This document shows, piece after piece, positions 21,524 through 33,741 of a stretch of 64,000 bases of DNA. The position numbers were made by a program, and so were the translations under genes. The first letter of the stretch is position 1, and each line of letters opens with the position of its first letter. The notes under the pieces were generated by a model. The model saw only the letters and a list, made by a program, of their open reading frames with translations. It had not been told where the DNA came from and searched no databases. This DNA is from Halopseudomonas salegens (GTDB taxonomy: Bacteria; Pseudomonadota; Gammaproteobacteria; Pseudomonadales; Pseudomonadaceae): NCBI RefSeq assembly GCF_900105655.1, contig NZ_LT629787.1:2666001-2730000 (forward strand), read 5' to 3'.

Positions 21524-22866
21524 GGCAGCGCCTCCACGGCATCGGCAAAGCGTTGCCCACGCTCCTCAAAACTACTGAACATATCCAGGCTGGCACAGGC
21601 CGGCGACAACAAAACCAGATCGCCGATCTGTGCCAGATCAACCGCAGCAGCAACCGCCTGCTCAATACCGGCGACTTCAATCAATGGCACCCGCCCGTTC
21701 AATATCCGGGCCAGCGATGGCGCATCCTTGCCCAACAAAATCACTGCACGGCAGTGCTGACTGATCGGCTCGACCAGAGGCACCAGGTCAGCGCCCTTGG
21801 CATCGCCACCGGCAATCAGCACCTGTTTGCCGGAAAAACCGGCGGCAAGACCCTGAATCGCAGCCAGCGCGGCGCCCACATTGGTCGCCTTGGAATCGTT
21901 GTACCATTGCACCTGACCACGCTCAGCCACCCATTGGCAGCGATGCGGCAAACCCGTGAAACTCTGGAGTGCAGCCAACATCGCCGACATCGGCAAGCCG
22001 GCCGCATGGCCCAGTGCCAGCGCTGCCAGCGCATTGGCCTGGTTATGCGCACCACGCACCTTCAAGGCACTGACTGGCAGCAAGGGCTTGAACTCGAAGG
22101 CCAGCCAGGTTTCTTCGTTATGACTGAGCAACCCGAAGCCGCGCAAGTCAGGCCTGGACAGGCCAAAGCTCCAGCGTGGCAGCTGATCGGCCACCAGCGG
22201 TTGCGACAAGGCATCATCACGGTTGATCACGATCTGCCTGGCACCCCGGAAAATCCGGTGCTTGGCCTGGTGATAGCTGACCAGATCGACATAACGGTCC
22301 ATGTGGTCTTCGCTGATATTGAGTACGGTGGCCACTTCGGCGTTCAGCCGCTCGGTAGTCTCCAGCTGAAAGCTGGAGACTTCCAACACATAGAGCTCGG
22401 CTTTCTGGTCCAGCAAATCCAGGGCTGGCGTCCCCAGGTTGCCACCAACAGCGACGCGGATACCGGCTGCCTTGGCCATCTCACCAACCAGCGTCGTAAC
22501 TGTACTTTTGGCGTTGGAGCCGGTGATGGCAACAATTGGGGCTTTGGCTTCACGGGCAAACAGCTCGATATCACCGACCAGACTGACACCCGCTGCCTTG
22601 GCTGCCTGCAGGGCCGGGATCGACAAGGCAATGCCCGGGCTGACAATCAACTCGTCAGCCGTGCTCAACAGCGCCGCGTTCAGCTCGCCCAGGTGCAGGT
22701 CAGCCATGGGCGCAAAGCGCTTGAGCTGCTCCAGTCCCGGCGGTTGTGAACGGGTGTCGCAAACAGCAAAGGGCACACCCCGGCCGGCCAAATAGCGGGC
22801 GACCGCAAGCCCGCTACTACCGAGCCCGACGATGATCCGCTGTTTGTCCGTGCTGATAAGTGCCAC
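21517..22866 (-). CDS. murD: UDP-MurNAc-L-Ala:D-glutamate ligase MurD
   Basis: Adds D-glutamate in the cytoplasmic precursor pathway; 449 residues. Visible are the N-terminal IVGLGSSGLAVARYLAGRG, the ATP loop ITGSNAKSTVTTLVG, NISEDHMDRY and the C-terminal LLSPACASLDMFSSFEERG, a hallmark of MurD. It lies 12 bases after mraY. Confidence 0.97.
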   Translation of the reverse strand: MALISTDKQRIIVGLGSSGLAVARYLAGRGVPFAVCDTRSQPPGLEQLKRFAPMADLHLGELNAALLSTADELIVSPGIALSIPALQAAKAAGVSLVGDIELFAREAKAPIVAITGSNAKSTVTTLVGEMAKAAGIRVAVGGNLGTPALDLLDQKAELYVLEVSSFQLETTERLNAEVATVLNISEDHMDRYVDLVSYHQAKHRIFRGARQIVINRDDALSQPLVADQLPRWSFGLSRPDLRGFGLLSHNEETWLAFEFKPLLPVSALKVRGAHNQANALAALALGHAAGLPMSAMLAALQSFTGLPHRCQWVAERGQVQWYNDSKATNVGAALAAIQGLAAGFSGKQVLIAGGDAKGADLVPLVEPISQHCRAVILLGKDAPSLARILNGRVPLIEVAGIEQAVAAAVDLAQIGDLVLLSPACASLDMFSSFEERGQRFADAVEALPC

Positions 22867-22878
22867 AGAACCTTCCTT

Positions 22879-23961
22879 TTAGCGCAATTTCAGTGAAGCC
22901 AGCCCGACCAGCACCAGTACCACGGTGATGATCCAGAAACGCACGATCACGCGCGGTTCCGGCCAGCCTTTGAGTTCAAAATGATGATGAATCGGTGCCA
23001 TGCGAAAAACCCGGCGCCCGGTCAACTTGAATGACGCCACCTGGACAATCACCGACAGGGTTTCCACAACGAATATCCCGCCCATGATGAAGAGCACGAT
23101 CTCCTGCCGCACGATCACCGCGATCACGCCCAGGGCAGCGCCCAGTGACAGTGCTCCGACGTCACCCATGAATATCTGGGCCGGGTAGGTGTTGAACCAG
23201 AGAAAGCCCAATCCGGCACCAATCAACGCACCACAGAAAATAATCAGCTCACCGGAACCCGGAATATGGGGAATCAGCAGGTACTCGGCAAACTGGACGT
23301 TACCCGAGAGGTAAGCAAAGATGCCCAACCCCCCACCGACCATCACCGTCGGCAGAATTGCCAGGCCATCAAGCCCATCCGTCAGGTTTACCGCATTGCT
23401 CGACCCGACGATGACAAAATAGGTCAGCACGATGAACAGCAAACCAAGCTGGAATTCCAGCTGCTTGAAAAACGGTACGATCAGGGTGGTTTCCACCGGC
23501 GTACTGGCTGACCAATAAAGAACGATGGCGGCAATCAGACCAAACACCGATTGCCACAGATATTTCCAGCGCGAAGGCAGGCCACGCGAGTTTTTCTCGA
23601 TCACCTTGCGGTAGTCGTCTACCCAGCCTATGGCCCCGAAACTGATGGTGACGCCAAGCACAACCCAGACGTAAAGATTGCTCAAATCAGCCCACAGCAA
23701 GGTACTCAGGGCAATCGCAACCAGAATCAGTGCACCGCCCATGGTGGGAGTGCCCTTCTTGGACAAATGCGATTGCGGGCCGTCATTGCGTACCGACTGG
23801 CCGATCTGGCGGATCTGCAGGGTACGGATCATCCAGGGGCCGAGAAACAATGCCAGACCCAATGCCGTCAATACGCCGAGAATGCCGCGCAGGGTCAGAT
23901 ACTGGAACACGGCAAAGCCGCTGTGAAACTGTTGCAGGTACTGTGCTAGCCATAACAACAT
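22879..23961 (-). CDS. mraY: Phospho-MurNAc-pentapeptide translocase MraY
   Basis: Ten-helix membrane enzyme of 360 residues that transfers phospho-MurNAc-pentapeptide to undecaprenyl phosphate, forming lipid I. It has [16 protein letters not shown], the Mg-binding region [25 protein letters not shown] and the C-terminal [13 protein letters not shown]. It starts one base after the murF stop. Confidence 0.98.
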   Translation of the reverse strand: MLLWLAQYLQQFHSGFAVFQYLTLRGILGVLTALGLALFLGPWMIRTLQIRQIGQSVRNDGPQSHLSKKGTPTMGGALILVAIALSTLLWADLSNLYVWVVLGVTISFGAIGWVDDYRKVIEKNSRGLPSRWKYLWQSVFGLIAAIVLYWSASTPVETTLIVPFFKQLEFQLGLLFIVLTYFVIVGSSNAVNLTDGLDGLAILPTVMVGGGLGIFAYLSGNVQFAEYLLIPHIPGSGELIIFCGALIGAGLGFLWFNTYPAQIFMGDVGALSLGAALGVIAVIVRQEIVLFIMGGIFVVETLSVIVQVASFKLTGRRVFRMAPIHHHFELKGWPEPRVIVRFWIITVVLVLVGLASLKLR

Positions 23962-23962
23962 G

Positions 23963-25331
23963 TCAGCCGGCCCCTTGATGATTGTCTTGTGGGATGAGCA
24001 GACCGGCGACTACCTGTTCCATGGCAGCAGTGCGCGACCCCTTGATCAACACCCGGGTATCCGGACCCAGTTCGGGACGCAGCGCGTCCAGCAATGCCTC
24101 TTTGTCAGTAAAGGCCTGAGCCCCGGGGCCAAATGCTTCCGCGCTCAGGGCTGCCAGAGGACCGCAGGTAAAGAGTGCCTGCAAGCCACGGTTGCGGGCA
24201 TAGTCGCCGACTTCACGGTGGCTGCTGACTTCCCACTCGCCCAGCTCGCCCATATCTCCCAGCGCCAGAATACGCTGGCCGGGCAAGCTGGCGAGCAGGT
24301 CGATCGCCGCTTTCACTGAAGCCGGATTGGCGTTGTAACTGTCGTCAATCACCAGGGCACCTTGCAGCCCACGCTGCGGAAAGGTGCGGCCAGCCACCGG
24401 AGTTACCTGCGCCAGCCCACTTGCAATCTCACCGAGACTGAAGCCCAGCAACAAGGCAGCCGCAGCGGCAGCCAGGGCGTTGGAAACATTGTGCTCACCC
24501 AGCAACGCCAATTGCACTGGCTGGCGCTGCCCAAGATGGCAGAGCGTGAAGTATACGCAGCCGTCAGCATTGCAGCCGATAGCTTCAGCACGCAGTTCGG
24601 CACTCGGGTTTTCAACGGCAAACACCATTGTCTGCCGCTCACCCAGCGTCTGATACCAGGTTTCAAACCATGGACTGTCGAGGTTGAGTACGGCTTTACC
24701 ATCCGCTGGCAAGGCGGTCAGGATTTCGCCTTTGGCCTTGGCCAGCTGTTCGGGTCCGCCGAAACGGCCGACATGCGCCATGCCGGCATTGATCAACACA
24801 CTGATCTGCGGTCGCGCCAGGCTCATGCTGTAAGTCAGGTCACCCGCCTTGGCGGCGCCCATTTCGATCACGGCAAAATCATGCTCGGCGCCCAGCTCCA
24901 GTAGCGTCAGTGGCACGCCCAGTTCGTTGTTCAGGTTACCCCGCGTGGCCAATACCCTGCCGCGCTGGCGCAAAACCGCCGCGAGCATTTCTTTCACGGT
25001 GGTCTTACCGCTGGAACCGGTGATCGCCACCATTGGCTTCAGGTAATCCTGCCGTGCCAGGGCTGCCAGCTGGCCGAGTGCATAGGCGCTGTCCGCTACC
25101 AGAAGCTGCGGCAAAGTATCATCCACCGCGTGCTCGACCAGAGCTGCTGCCGCACCTTGCTCCCGGGCCTGAGCCAGAAAATCGTGGCCATCGACCCGCT
25201 CGCCGGGCAAAGCGACGAACAGGCACCCGGGGCCGGCCTGACGCGAGTCAATCACCACCCGATCAAACTGGGCATCAGTATTCAGCAACCGTCCGGACAA
25301 GGGTTGCACCAGGCTGCTCAAGGTCATTGCT

Positions 25332-25339
<8 letters not shown>
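23963..25339 (-). CDS. murF: UDP-MurNAc-tripeptide--D-Ala-D-Ala ligase MurF
   Basis: 458-residue Mur ligase adding D-Ala-D-Ala to complete the pentapeptide precursor. ATP loop [41 protein letters not shown] and [14 protein letters not shown] are typical. ATG 25339 overlaps the murE stop by eight bases; an ATG four codons later is an alternative. The frame further upstream to 25429 is inside murE and is not coding. Confidence 0.96.
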
Positions 25340-28844
<3,505 letters not shown>

Positions 28845-28848
<4 letters not shown>

Positions 28849-29786
28849 GCCTGTTTCTCCGCAATGCGCAGCACGGCGCTGCGTGCCCGTGGATTGACCG
28901 CCAGTTCGGCAGTACCGGGCTTGATCGCTTTACCGATCAGGGTCAGACGCGTGTGAATATCGCTGTCACGCACTGGCAACCCACGGGGAATCGGTGCTCC
29001 TCTGGATTCCAGACGCATGAACTGCTTGACCAGCCGATCCTCCAGCGAATGGAAGCTGATGACAGCCAGGCGTCCGCCAGGCTTGAGAACGTCAACGGCA
29101 GCAGTCAGTCCCAGTTTGAGATCATCCAGTTCGCGATTGAGAAATATCCGCATACCCTGAAAAGCGCGCGTGGCCGGATGCTTGTGTTTTTCCCAGGCCG
29201 GGTTGGCGTGTCTGATGACTTCGGCCAGATCCAGCGTGCGGGTAAAGGGCTCCTGGGCCCGGCGCGCGACTATGGCCTTGGCCATGCGACGGGAGAAGCG
29301 TTCTTCGCCGTATTCATACATGACATTGGCGATGTCTTCTTCCGCTGCGGTATTGATCCATTCGGCCGCACTCTGGCCACTGCCCGGATCCATGCGCATA
29401 TCCAGTGGGCCATCCTGCATGAAGCTGAATCCACGCTCGGGATCATCCAGTTGCGGCGATGAAACCCCCAGGTCCAGCAATACGCCATCGACTTCGCCGT
29501 ACAAACCGCGAGCTTTCAGCTCTTCGCCCAGATCGGCAAATGAGCGTTTAACAACGACAAAGCGGCCGTCTTCGGCCGCCAGTGCTGTACCGGCCCGGAT
29601 GGCTTCCGGGTCCTTGTCGAAGCCGATCAGCCTGCCTGCAGAGCCCAGTCGGGCCAGCACCTCCCGGCTGTGCCCGCCACGACCAAAGGTGCCATCCACA
29701 TAGAGACCATCCGGCTTTACCGCCAGAGCCTCCAGGGCTTCGTCCAGCAATACGCTGGTGTGTTGATAGGGTGTTGTACTGGTCAT
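28845..29786 (-). CDS. rsmH: 16S rRNA (cytosine-1402-N4)-methyltransferase RsmH
   Basis: SAM-dependent methyltransferase of 313 residues (formerly MraW) modifying C1402 in the decoding centre. Motifs: [27 protein letters not shown] (SAM site), [18 protein letters not shown] and [16 protein letters not shown]. It acts at the same nucleotide as RsmI, encoded in this window at 40.1-41.0 kb. Four-base overlaps join it to mraZ and ftsL. Confidence 0.98.
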
Positions 29787-30238
29787 AAGCTCAAGTTCTG
29801 CAATGCGTCCGGCAAGGCACCGAAATCCTGTTCCTGATCCAGGTAGGCACTGGTCGTGGCTTCCCAGACGTCCTCACTCCACAGCTCGAATTTATCCAGC
29901 TGGCCAACCAGAACGACTTTCTTGTCCAGCCCGGCATGCTCGCGCAACATCGGCGGCACAACGAAGCGCCCACTGTTGTCCAGCTCAATTTCGTTGGCAT
30001 TACCGACCAATAGCCGGTTCAGGCGCTTCACCGCTGGGTTCATGTTGGGGGCGATGCGCAACTGGTCTTCAACCTTGTTCCAGGCCGGCATCGGATAGAT
30101 CCACAGGCAGCGCTCTTCAAGTGCAATAGTCGCAATCAGTTGCCCCTGGCACAGCTCAAGCACGCGGTCGCGATAACGCGCCGGCATTGCGAGCCGCCCC
30201 TTGGCATCCAGATTGATTGCATTTGCTCCACGGAACAC
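29783..30238 (-). CDS. mraZ: Transcriptional regulator MraZ
   Basis: 151-residue protein with two SpoVT/AbrB-like domains ([15 protein letters not shown] and [17 protein letters not shown]); forms ring oligomers and represses the dcw operon by binding tandem TGGGN repeats. Four such repeats with a 10-base period lie 34-68 bases upstream of its start, so autoregulation is expected. First gene of the dcw cluster. Confidence 0.97.
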   Translation of the reverse strand: MFRGANAINLDAKGRLAMPARYRDRVLELCQGQLIATIALEERCLWIYPMPAWNKVEDQLRIAPNMNPAVKRLNRLLVGNANEIELDNSGRFVVPPMLREHAGLDKKVVLVGQLDKFELWSEDVWEATTSAYLDQEQDFGALPDALQNLSL

Positions 30239-30271
30239 GAGTGCGCCTTCCCCTGCTTAGGTGACTATCCT

Positions 30272-30306
30272 TGCCATTATTTCCCACTTTTTCCCACTTC
30301 ACACCA
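30272..30306 (-). promoter_or_regulatory. MraZ operator: four TGGNN repeats at 10-base period
   Basis: On the minus strand TGGTG (30306-30302), TGGGA (30296-30292), TGGGA (30286-30282) and TGGCA (30276-30272) occur at exact 10-base spacing, that is 5-base boxes separated by 5-base spacers. This matches the known MraZ box arrangement (TGGGN direct repeats, 5-base spacers). The boxes lie just downstream of the predicted start of transcription and before mraZ, a position suited to repression. Confidence 0.85.
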
Positions 30307-30315
30307 CTTCGGCAC

Positions 30316-30344
30316 ACTATAGGAACACGACCCTACAGCGTCAA
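30316..30344 (-). promoter_or_regulatory. Sigma70 promoter of the dcw operon (Pmra)
   Basis: Minus-strand -35 TTGACG (30344-30339) and -10 TATAGT (30321-30316) are separated by exactly 17 bases. Transcription should start near 30309, giving a leader of about 70 bases that contains the MraZ boxes. In the remaining 260 bases up to rnpB (30345-30605) I see no gene, only AT-rich, unremarkable sequence. Confidence 0.8.
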
Positions 30345-30605
30345 GCCGGCAATTGCGGAAAAATCCTTTAATGGCAGGGAGTTACGACGAACGGCAGGGA
30401 TTCAGGTTGAGCAATGGAGGTAAAAACCGAACAAGATCATCCACCCGAAACACAAAGTTAAAGTGAATTATCAAGAGTAAGATTATTTCGTTCTGAGGGG
30501 AGAGGTTTTTGCGCAAAAAATAACCAATAGCGAGCAGTCATGCCACAAGAAGGCGCTTACCGGCCCGAGCCTGACGGCCCGATAGCCGCCAGGATAGAAA
30601 AAATC

Positions 30606-30955
<350 letters not shown>

Positions 30956-30961
30956 GCCACT

Positions 30962-30990
30962 AGGTTAGCCTGCTGGCAGCCCGCCAGCAA
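30962..30990 (-). promoter_or_regulatory. rnpB promoter
   Basis: Minus-strand TTGCTG (30990-30985) and TAACCT (30967-30962) with a 17-base spacer place the start about seven bases downstream, exactly at the predicted 5' end of RNase P RNA (30955). Fit to sigma70 consensus is moderate, but the geometry is ideal. Confidence 0.65.
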
Positions 30991-31016
30991 GCACGATTGG
31001 CAACCCGAGGACAAAA

Positions 31017-31063
31017 TGCACCACAAACCCGCGACCGGAGCGCAAAACGCACCAAAAACGTGC
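31017..31063 (+). promoter_or_regulatory. Two NtrC-like enhancer sites upstream of the guanidine operon
   Basis: GCACCAAAAACGTGC (31049-31063) differs from the NtrC dyad GCACC-N5-GGTGC at one position. A weaker site begins TGCACCA (31017-31023), about 31 bases, three helical turns, further upstream. Their centres lie near -109 and -140 relative to the start predicted for the sigma54 promoter at 31138-31154, essentially the positions of the two strong NtrC sites at the enterobacterial glnA promoter. The first site is convincing, the second only as its partner. Confidence 0.65.
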
Positions 31064-31112
31064 GCAAGCGGAGCAAGAATCAGTCGTCTGAACGGCTCAT
31101 GCGCCGACCCAT

Positions 31113-31136
31113 CTTGTATACAAGCTTGTACACCAG
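31113..31136 (+). promoter_or_regulatory. Tandem 12-base palindrome upstream of the sigma54 promoter
   Basis: CTTGTATACAAG (31113-31124) is a perfect 12-base palindrome, directly followed by an imperfect copy CTTGTACACCAG (31125-31136). The pair lies between the NtrC-like sites and the -24 element, about -52 to -29. TTGTATACAA-type palindromes are often bound by GntR-family or similar dimeric regulators; which protein binds here is unknown. Confidence 0.45.
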
Positions 31137-31137
31137 G

Positions 31138-31154
31138 TTGGCACGGCGCCTGCA
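31138..31154 (+). promoter_or_regulatory. Sigma54 (RpoN) promoter of the guanidine operon
   Basis: TTGGCACG-GCGC-CTGCA matches the -24/-12 consensus (TGGCACG-N4-TTGCA) except for one base, with GG at 31140-31141 and GC at 31152-31153 separated by exactly ten bases. Transcription would begin near 31165, about 75 bases before the riboswitch. With the NtrC-like sites upstream this points to induction under nitrogen limitation. Confidence 0.75.
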
Positions 31155-31238
31155 TTAACTCCTGTGCATCGAGATCCAGGCCTTAAGGGTTCTGAGCATG
31201 CCGAGCCTTGCGCTCGCACATATGGGTACCAATGGACA

Positions 31239-31328
31239 TCTAGGGTTCCGACCTGCCAGGCAGGTGACTGGACCGAGAGTTGTCGACCTCCAGCGGGGGT
31301 TACACGGCGGGATAAAAGCCCGGGAGAC
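31239..31328 (+). ncRNA. Guanidine-I (ykkC) riboswitch aptamer
   Basis: The conserved blocks of the ykkC class occur in order: CTAGGGTTCCG (31240-31250), CTGGACCGAGAG (31268-31279), then ACACGGCGGGATAAAAG and CCCGGGAGA ending at 31327. A stem ACCTCC/GGGGGT (31286-31300) fits the variable helix between the second and third blocks. The class binds guanidinium and usually turns on guanidine carboxylase, carboxyguanidine deiminase or efflux genes; exactly such genes follow. This is the strongest evidence that the downstream 'urea' genes act on guanidine. Confidence 0.93.
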
Positions 31329-31370
31329 ACTCAGACGCCTGAGATCTCTTACCTGTAACCATTGGAGACC
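31288..31370 (+). promoter_or_regulatory. Predicted riboswitch expression platform (Shine-Dalgarno sequestration)
   Basis: GGTTACA (31298-31304), inside the aptamer, is fully complementary to TGTAACC (31354-31360), and CTCCA (31288-31292) is complementary to TGGAG (31363-31367), which contains the Shine-Dalgarno GGAG of the permease gene. The two helices are compatible with each other and exclusive with the aptamer stem ACCTCC/GGGGGT. A small hairpin, CTCAG-ACGC-CTGAG (31330-31343) with GAGA/TCTC flanks, fills the loop. No U-tract follows, so translational rather than transcriptional control is inferred. Guanidine binding would free the ribosome site. Confidence 0.6.
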
Positions 31371-31373
31371 GCC

Positions 31374-32192
31374 ATGCCCCGACTGATGAACCGGCAACCA
31401 GGACGCCCGCTCAAACTGGCACTGGTCCTGCTGCCCTTCGCTCTGCTCCTGTTGCTGTACGTGTACAACTCGCAGGCGCGGCTGGCAGAAAACCCCAATG
31501 ACAAGCTGCTGCCCAGCTTTTCCCAGATGAGCGACGCCGTTGAACGCATGGCCTTTACCGAGGATCGGCGCAGCGGACGTTATCTGCTGTGGGATGATAC
31601 CGCCGCCAGCCTCAAACGCCTGGGTACGGGTTTAGGCATCAGTGCAGCCGTCAGCCTGGTGTTCGGCCTGGCCATGCTGATTCCCTTGCTGCGCATGCCT
31701 TTCTCACCCTTGATTACCGTCATCTCGATGATCCCGCCCCTCTCCATACTGCCGATTCTGTTTATTGTGTTGGGGCTCGGCGAACTGTCCAAGGTGATGC
31801 TGATCGTGATCGGCATCACCCCGGTACTGATACGTGACCTGCAGCAACGGGTCAGCGAGATTCCGACGGAAACCCTGGTCAAAGCGCAAACGCTGGGCGC
31901 CAATACCTGGCAAGTGGTCATCCGCGTAGTCTTGCCTCAACTGCTACCACGCCTACTGCTGGGTCTCAGCCTGGCACTGGGCCCGGCCTGGTTGTTCCTG
32001 ATTGCCGCCGAGGCCATCGCCTCCACCGAAGGCCTGGGCTACCGCATCTTCCTGGTACGTCGCTACCTGGCGATGGACGTGATCCTGCCCTACGTGGCCT
32101 GGATAACCCTGCTCGCTTTCATCATGGACCGGATTCTCAAAGGCACCGGCCGTTTGCTGTTCCCCTGGTTCGAACCCAAAGGAGCTCACTGA
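31374..32192 (+). CDS. ABC transporter permease (SsuC/TauC type), probable guanidine/urea importer
   Basis: 272-residue inner-membrane permease with about six helices and the binding-protein-dependent transport signature around IPTETLVKAQTLGANTWQVV (the EAA loop that contacts the ATPase). Start ATG 31374 has GGAG six bases upstream; a TTG at 31362 is in frame but lies inside that ribosome site. First gene behind the riboswitch. Related 'urea carboxylase associated' transporters have a periplasmic binding protein encoded just upstream; none is present here. Substrate guanidine is inferred from context. Confidence 0.88.
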   Translation: MPRLMNRQPGRPLKLALVLLPFALLLLLYVYNSQARLAENPNDKLLPSFSQMSDAVERMAFTEDRRSGRYLLWDDTAASLKRLGTGLGISAAVSLVFGLAMLIPLLRMPFSPLITVISMIPPLSILPILFIVLGLGELSKVMLIVIGITPVLIRDLQQRVSEIPTETLVKAQTLGANTWQVVIRVVLPQLLPRLLLGLSLALGPAWLFLIAAEAIASTEGLGYRIFLVRRYLAMDVILPYVAWITLLAFIMDRILKGTGRLLFPWFEPKGAH

Positions 32193-32193
32193 T

Positions 32194-32997
32194 ATGAGTG
32201 CCATCGAAATCAAGGGCGTCTGGCAGCAATATGCCGACCTGGTCGTACTGGAAAACATCAACCTTAACGTCGACAGCGGTGAATTCATCACCATGGTCGG
32301 CGCCTCCGGCTGCGGCAAGTCCACGTTCCTGCGTCTGCTGTTGGGTCAGGAAGCACCCAGCAAAGGTGAGTTGCTGCTGGACGGCAAACCGCTGGCAAAA
32401 GAGCCCGGCCCCGATCGTGGCGTGGTTTTTCAGCGTTACTCGGTATTCCCGCATCTGACTGTGCTCGGCAACGTACTGCTTGGGCTGGAGCTACAGGAAT
32501 CCCCATTCCTGGGCCGCTTACTCGGTGCCAAGCGCCGCGAAGCACGCGAAAAAGCCGTCGCCATCCTGGAAAAGGTCGGCCTCGGGCATGCCCTGAACAA
32601 TTACCCACATGCGCTCTCCGGCGGCATGCAGCAACGCCTGGCGATTGCCCAGGCACTGGTCAAAGCGCCGCGCATCCTGCTACTCGACGAGCCATTCGGC
32701 GCGCTGGACCCGGGCATTCGCAAGGACATGCACGACCTGCTGCTGGACTTGTGGAAACAGACCGGTCTGACTGTGTTTATGGTCACCCATGATCTGGCCG
32801 AGGGTTTCACCCTGGGCACGCGTCTGCTGGTCTTTGACAAGACCCGCGTCGATCCTCAAGCACCCGGCGCCTATGGCGCCCGCATCACCTATGACATCCC
32901 GCTGAACAGTGACCGTAAGGCGGCCAAAGCTGCCGTTGACGCTCTGCCTGAAAGCGTCACCCGTTCACTGTCCACTAGCCCAGCGCAAGGAGCCTGA
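32194..32997 (+). CDS. ABC transporter ATP-binding protein (nitrate/sulfonate/taurine type)
   Basis: 267-residue ATPase energising the preceding permease. Walker A is GASGCGKST (near residue 36), the signature LSGGMQQRLAIAQAL, Walker B ILLLDEPFGALD and the switch histidine in FMVTHDLAEG. A C-terminal extension of ~60 residues follows the core. Two bases separate it from the permease, with GGAG upstream, so the two are one unit. Confidence 0.92.
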   Translation: MSAIEIKGVWQQYADLVVLENINLNVDSGEFITMVGASGCGKSTFLRLLLGQEAPSKGELLLDGKPLAKEPGPDRGVVFQRYSVFPHLTVLGNVLLGLELQESPFLGRLLGAKRREAREKAVAILEKVGLGHALNNYPHALSGGMQQRLAIAQALVKAPRILLLDEPFGALDPGIRKDMHDLLLDLWKQTGLTVFMVTHDLAEGFTLGTRLLVFDKTRVDPQAPGAYGARITYDIPLNSDRKAAKAAVDALPESVTRSLSTSPAQGA

Positions 32998-32999
32998 AG

Positions 33000-33728
33000 A
33001 TGACTCTGCCTGCACCCGTTCGCCCCACCCTGTACCGGGAAGTTCTACCCGGCGGTGGGCATACCTCTTTCGTACTGAAACGCGGCCAGTTGCTGCGCCT
33101 GACCGATATCGAAGGCGGCGCCAACGTCGGCCTGCTGCTGTTCAACGCACAGGAGAAAAGCGAACGCCTGAACCTGCCCGACAGCCTCAAGTGCCAACAC
33201 ACCGCCAAACTGACCGCCGGCCACTGCCTGTACTCGGATATGGGCCGGGTGCTGGCAGCCATCGTCAGCGACAGCTGCGGCTGGAGCGACAGTTTCGGTG
33301 GTGTACTGAATGCCGATGAAGTGCAGGAGAAGTATGGCGACGGCAACTATCAACAGCTGCGCAACGGCTTTTACCGCAATGGCGTCGACAACCTGCTGGT
33401 GGAAATGGGCAAATGGGACATGCAGCTGCAGGACCTGCTGATGACCCTGAACCTGTTCAGCAAGGTCACCGTGGATGCCAACGGCCAGTTCCAGTTTCAC
33501 CCCGGCAACAGCAAAGCCGGCGATGTCATCGAACTCTATGCCCCCATGGATACCCTGGTGGTACTGACCGCTCTGCAACACCCGCTGGACCCGAATCCCG
33601 AGTATGCACCCAAGCCGGTCAAGCTGAGCTGGCATCGGGTCAGTGAAGACGGCATCACCGTACTGTGTCGCCGCACCCGCGAGGAAAATGTTCGCGGCCT
33701 GCACAACACCGACCGTATCTTTCTCTGA
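33000..33728 (+). CDS. DUF1989 protein, carboxyguanidine deiminase subunit (urea amidolyase-associated protein 1 type)
   Basis: 242 residues. DUF1989 proteins encoded in pairs with this carboxylase were shown to form a carboxyguanidine deiminase, which converts carboxyguanidine to allophanate and ammonia. Conserved here are [45 protein letters not shown] (Cys/His/Asp-type metal region) and [19 protein letters not shown]. Two bases after the ATPase. The assignment to one or other subunit is by length and resemblance only. Confidence 0.85.
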   Translation: MTLPAPVRPTLYREVLPGGGHTSFVLKRGQLLRLTDIEGGANVGLLLFNAQEKSERLNLPDSLKCQHTAKLTAGHCLYSDMGRVLAAIVSDSCGWSDSFGGVLNADEVQEKYGDGNYQQLRNGFYRNGVDNLLVEMGKWDMQLQDLLMTLNLFSKVTVDANGQFQFHPGNSKAGDVIELYAPMDTLVVLTALQHPLDPNPEYAPKPVKLSWHRVSEDGITVLCRRTREENVRGLHNTDRIFL

Positions 33729-33741
33729 TGAGGGCCAGACC

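Noticed and set aside
31324..31350. Intrinsic terminator right after the guanidine aptamer
   Set aside because: A hairpin CTCAG-ACGC-CTGAG exists but no U-tract follows, so transcription termination was rejected in favour of ribosome-site masking.
31155..31397. Small open frames over the riboswitch on both strands
   Set aside because: They cross the conserved ykkC aptamer and lack ribosome sites; structure explains the sequence.
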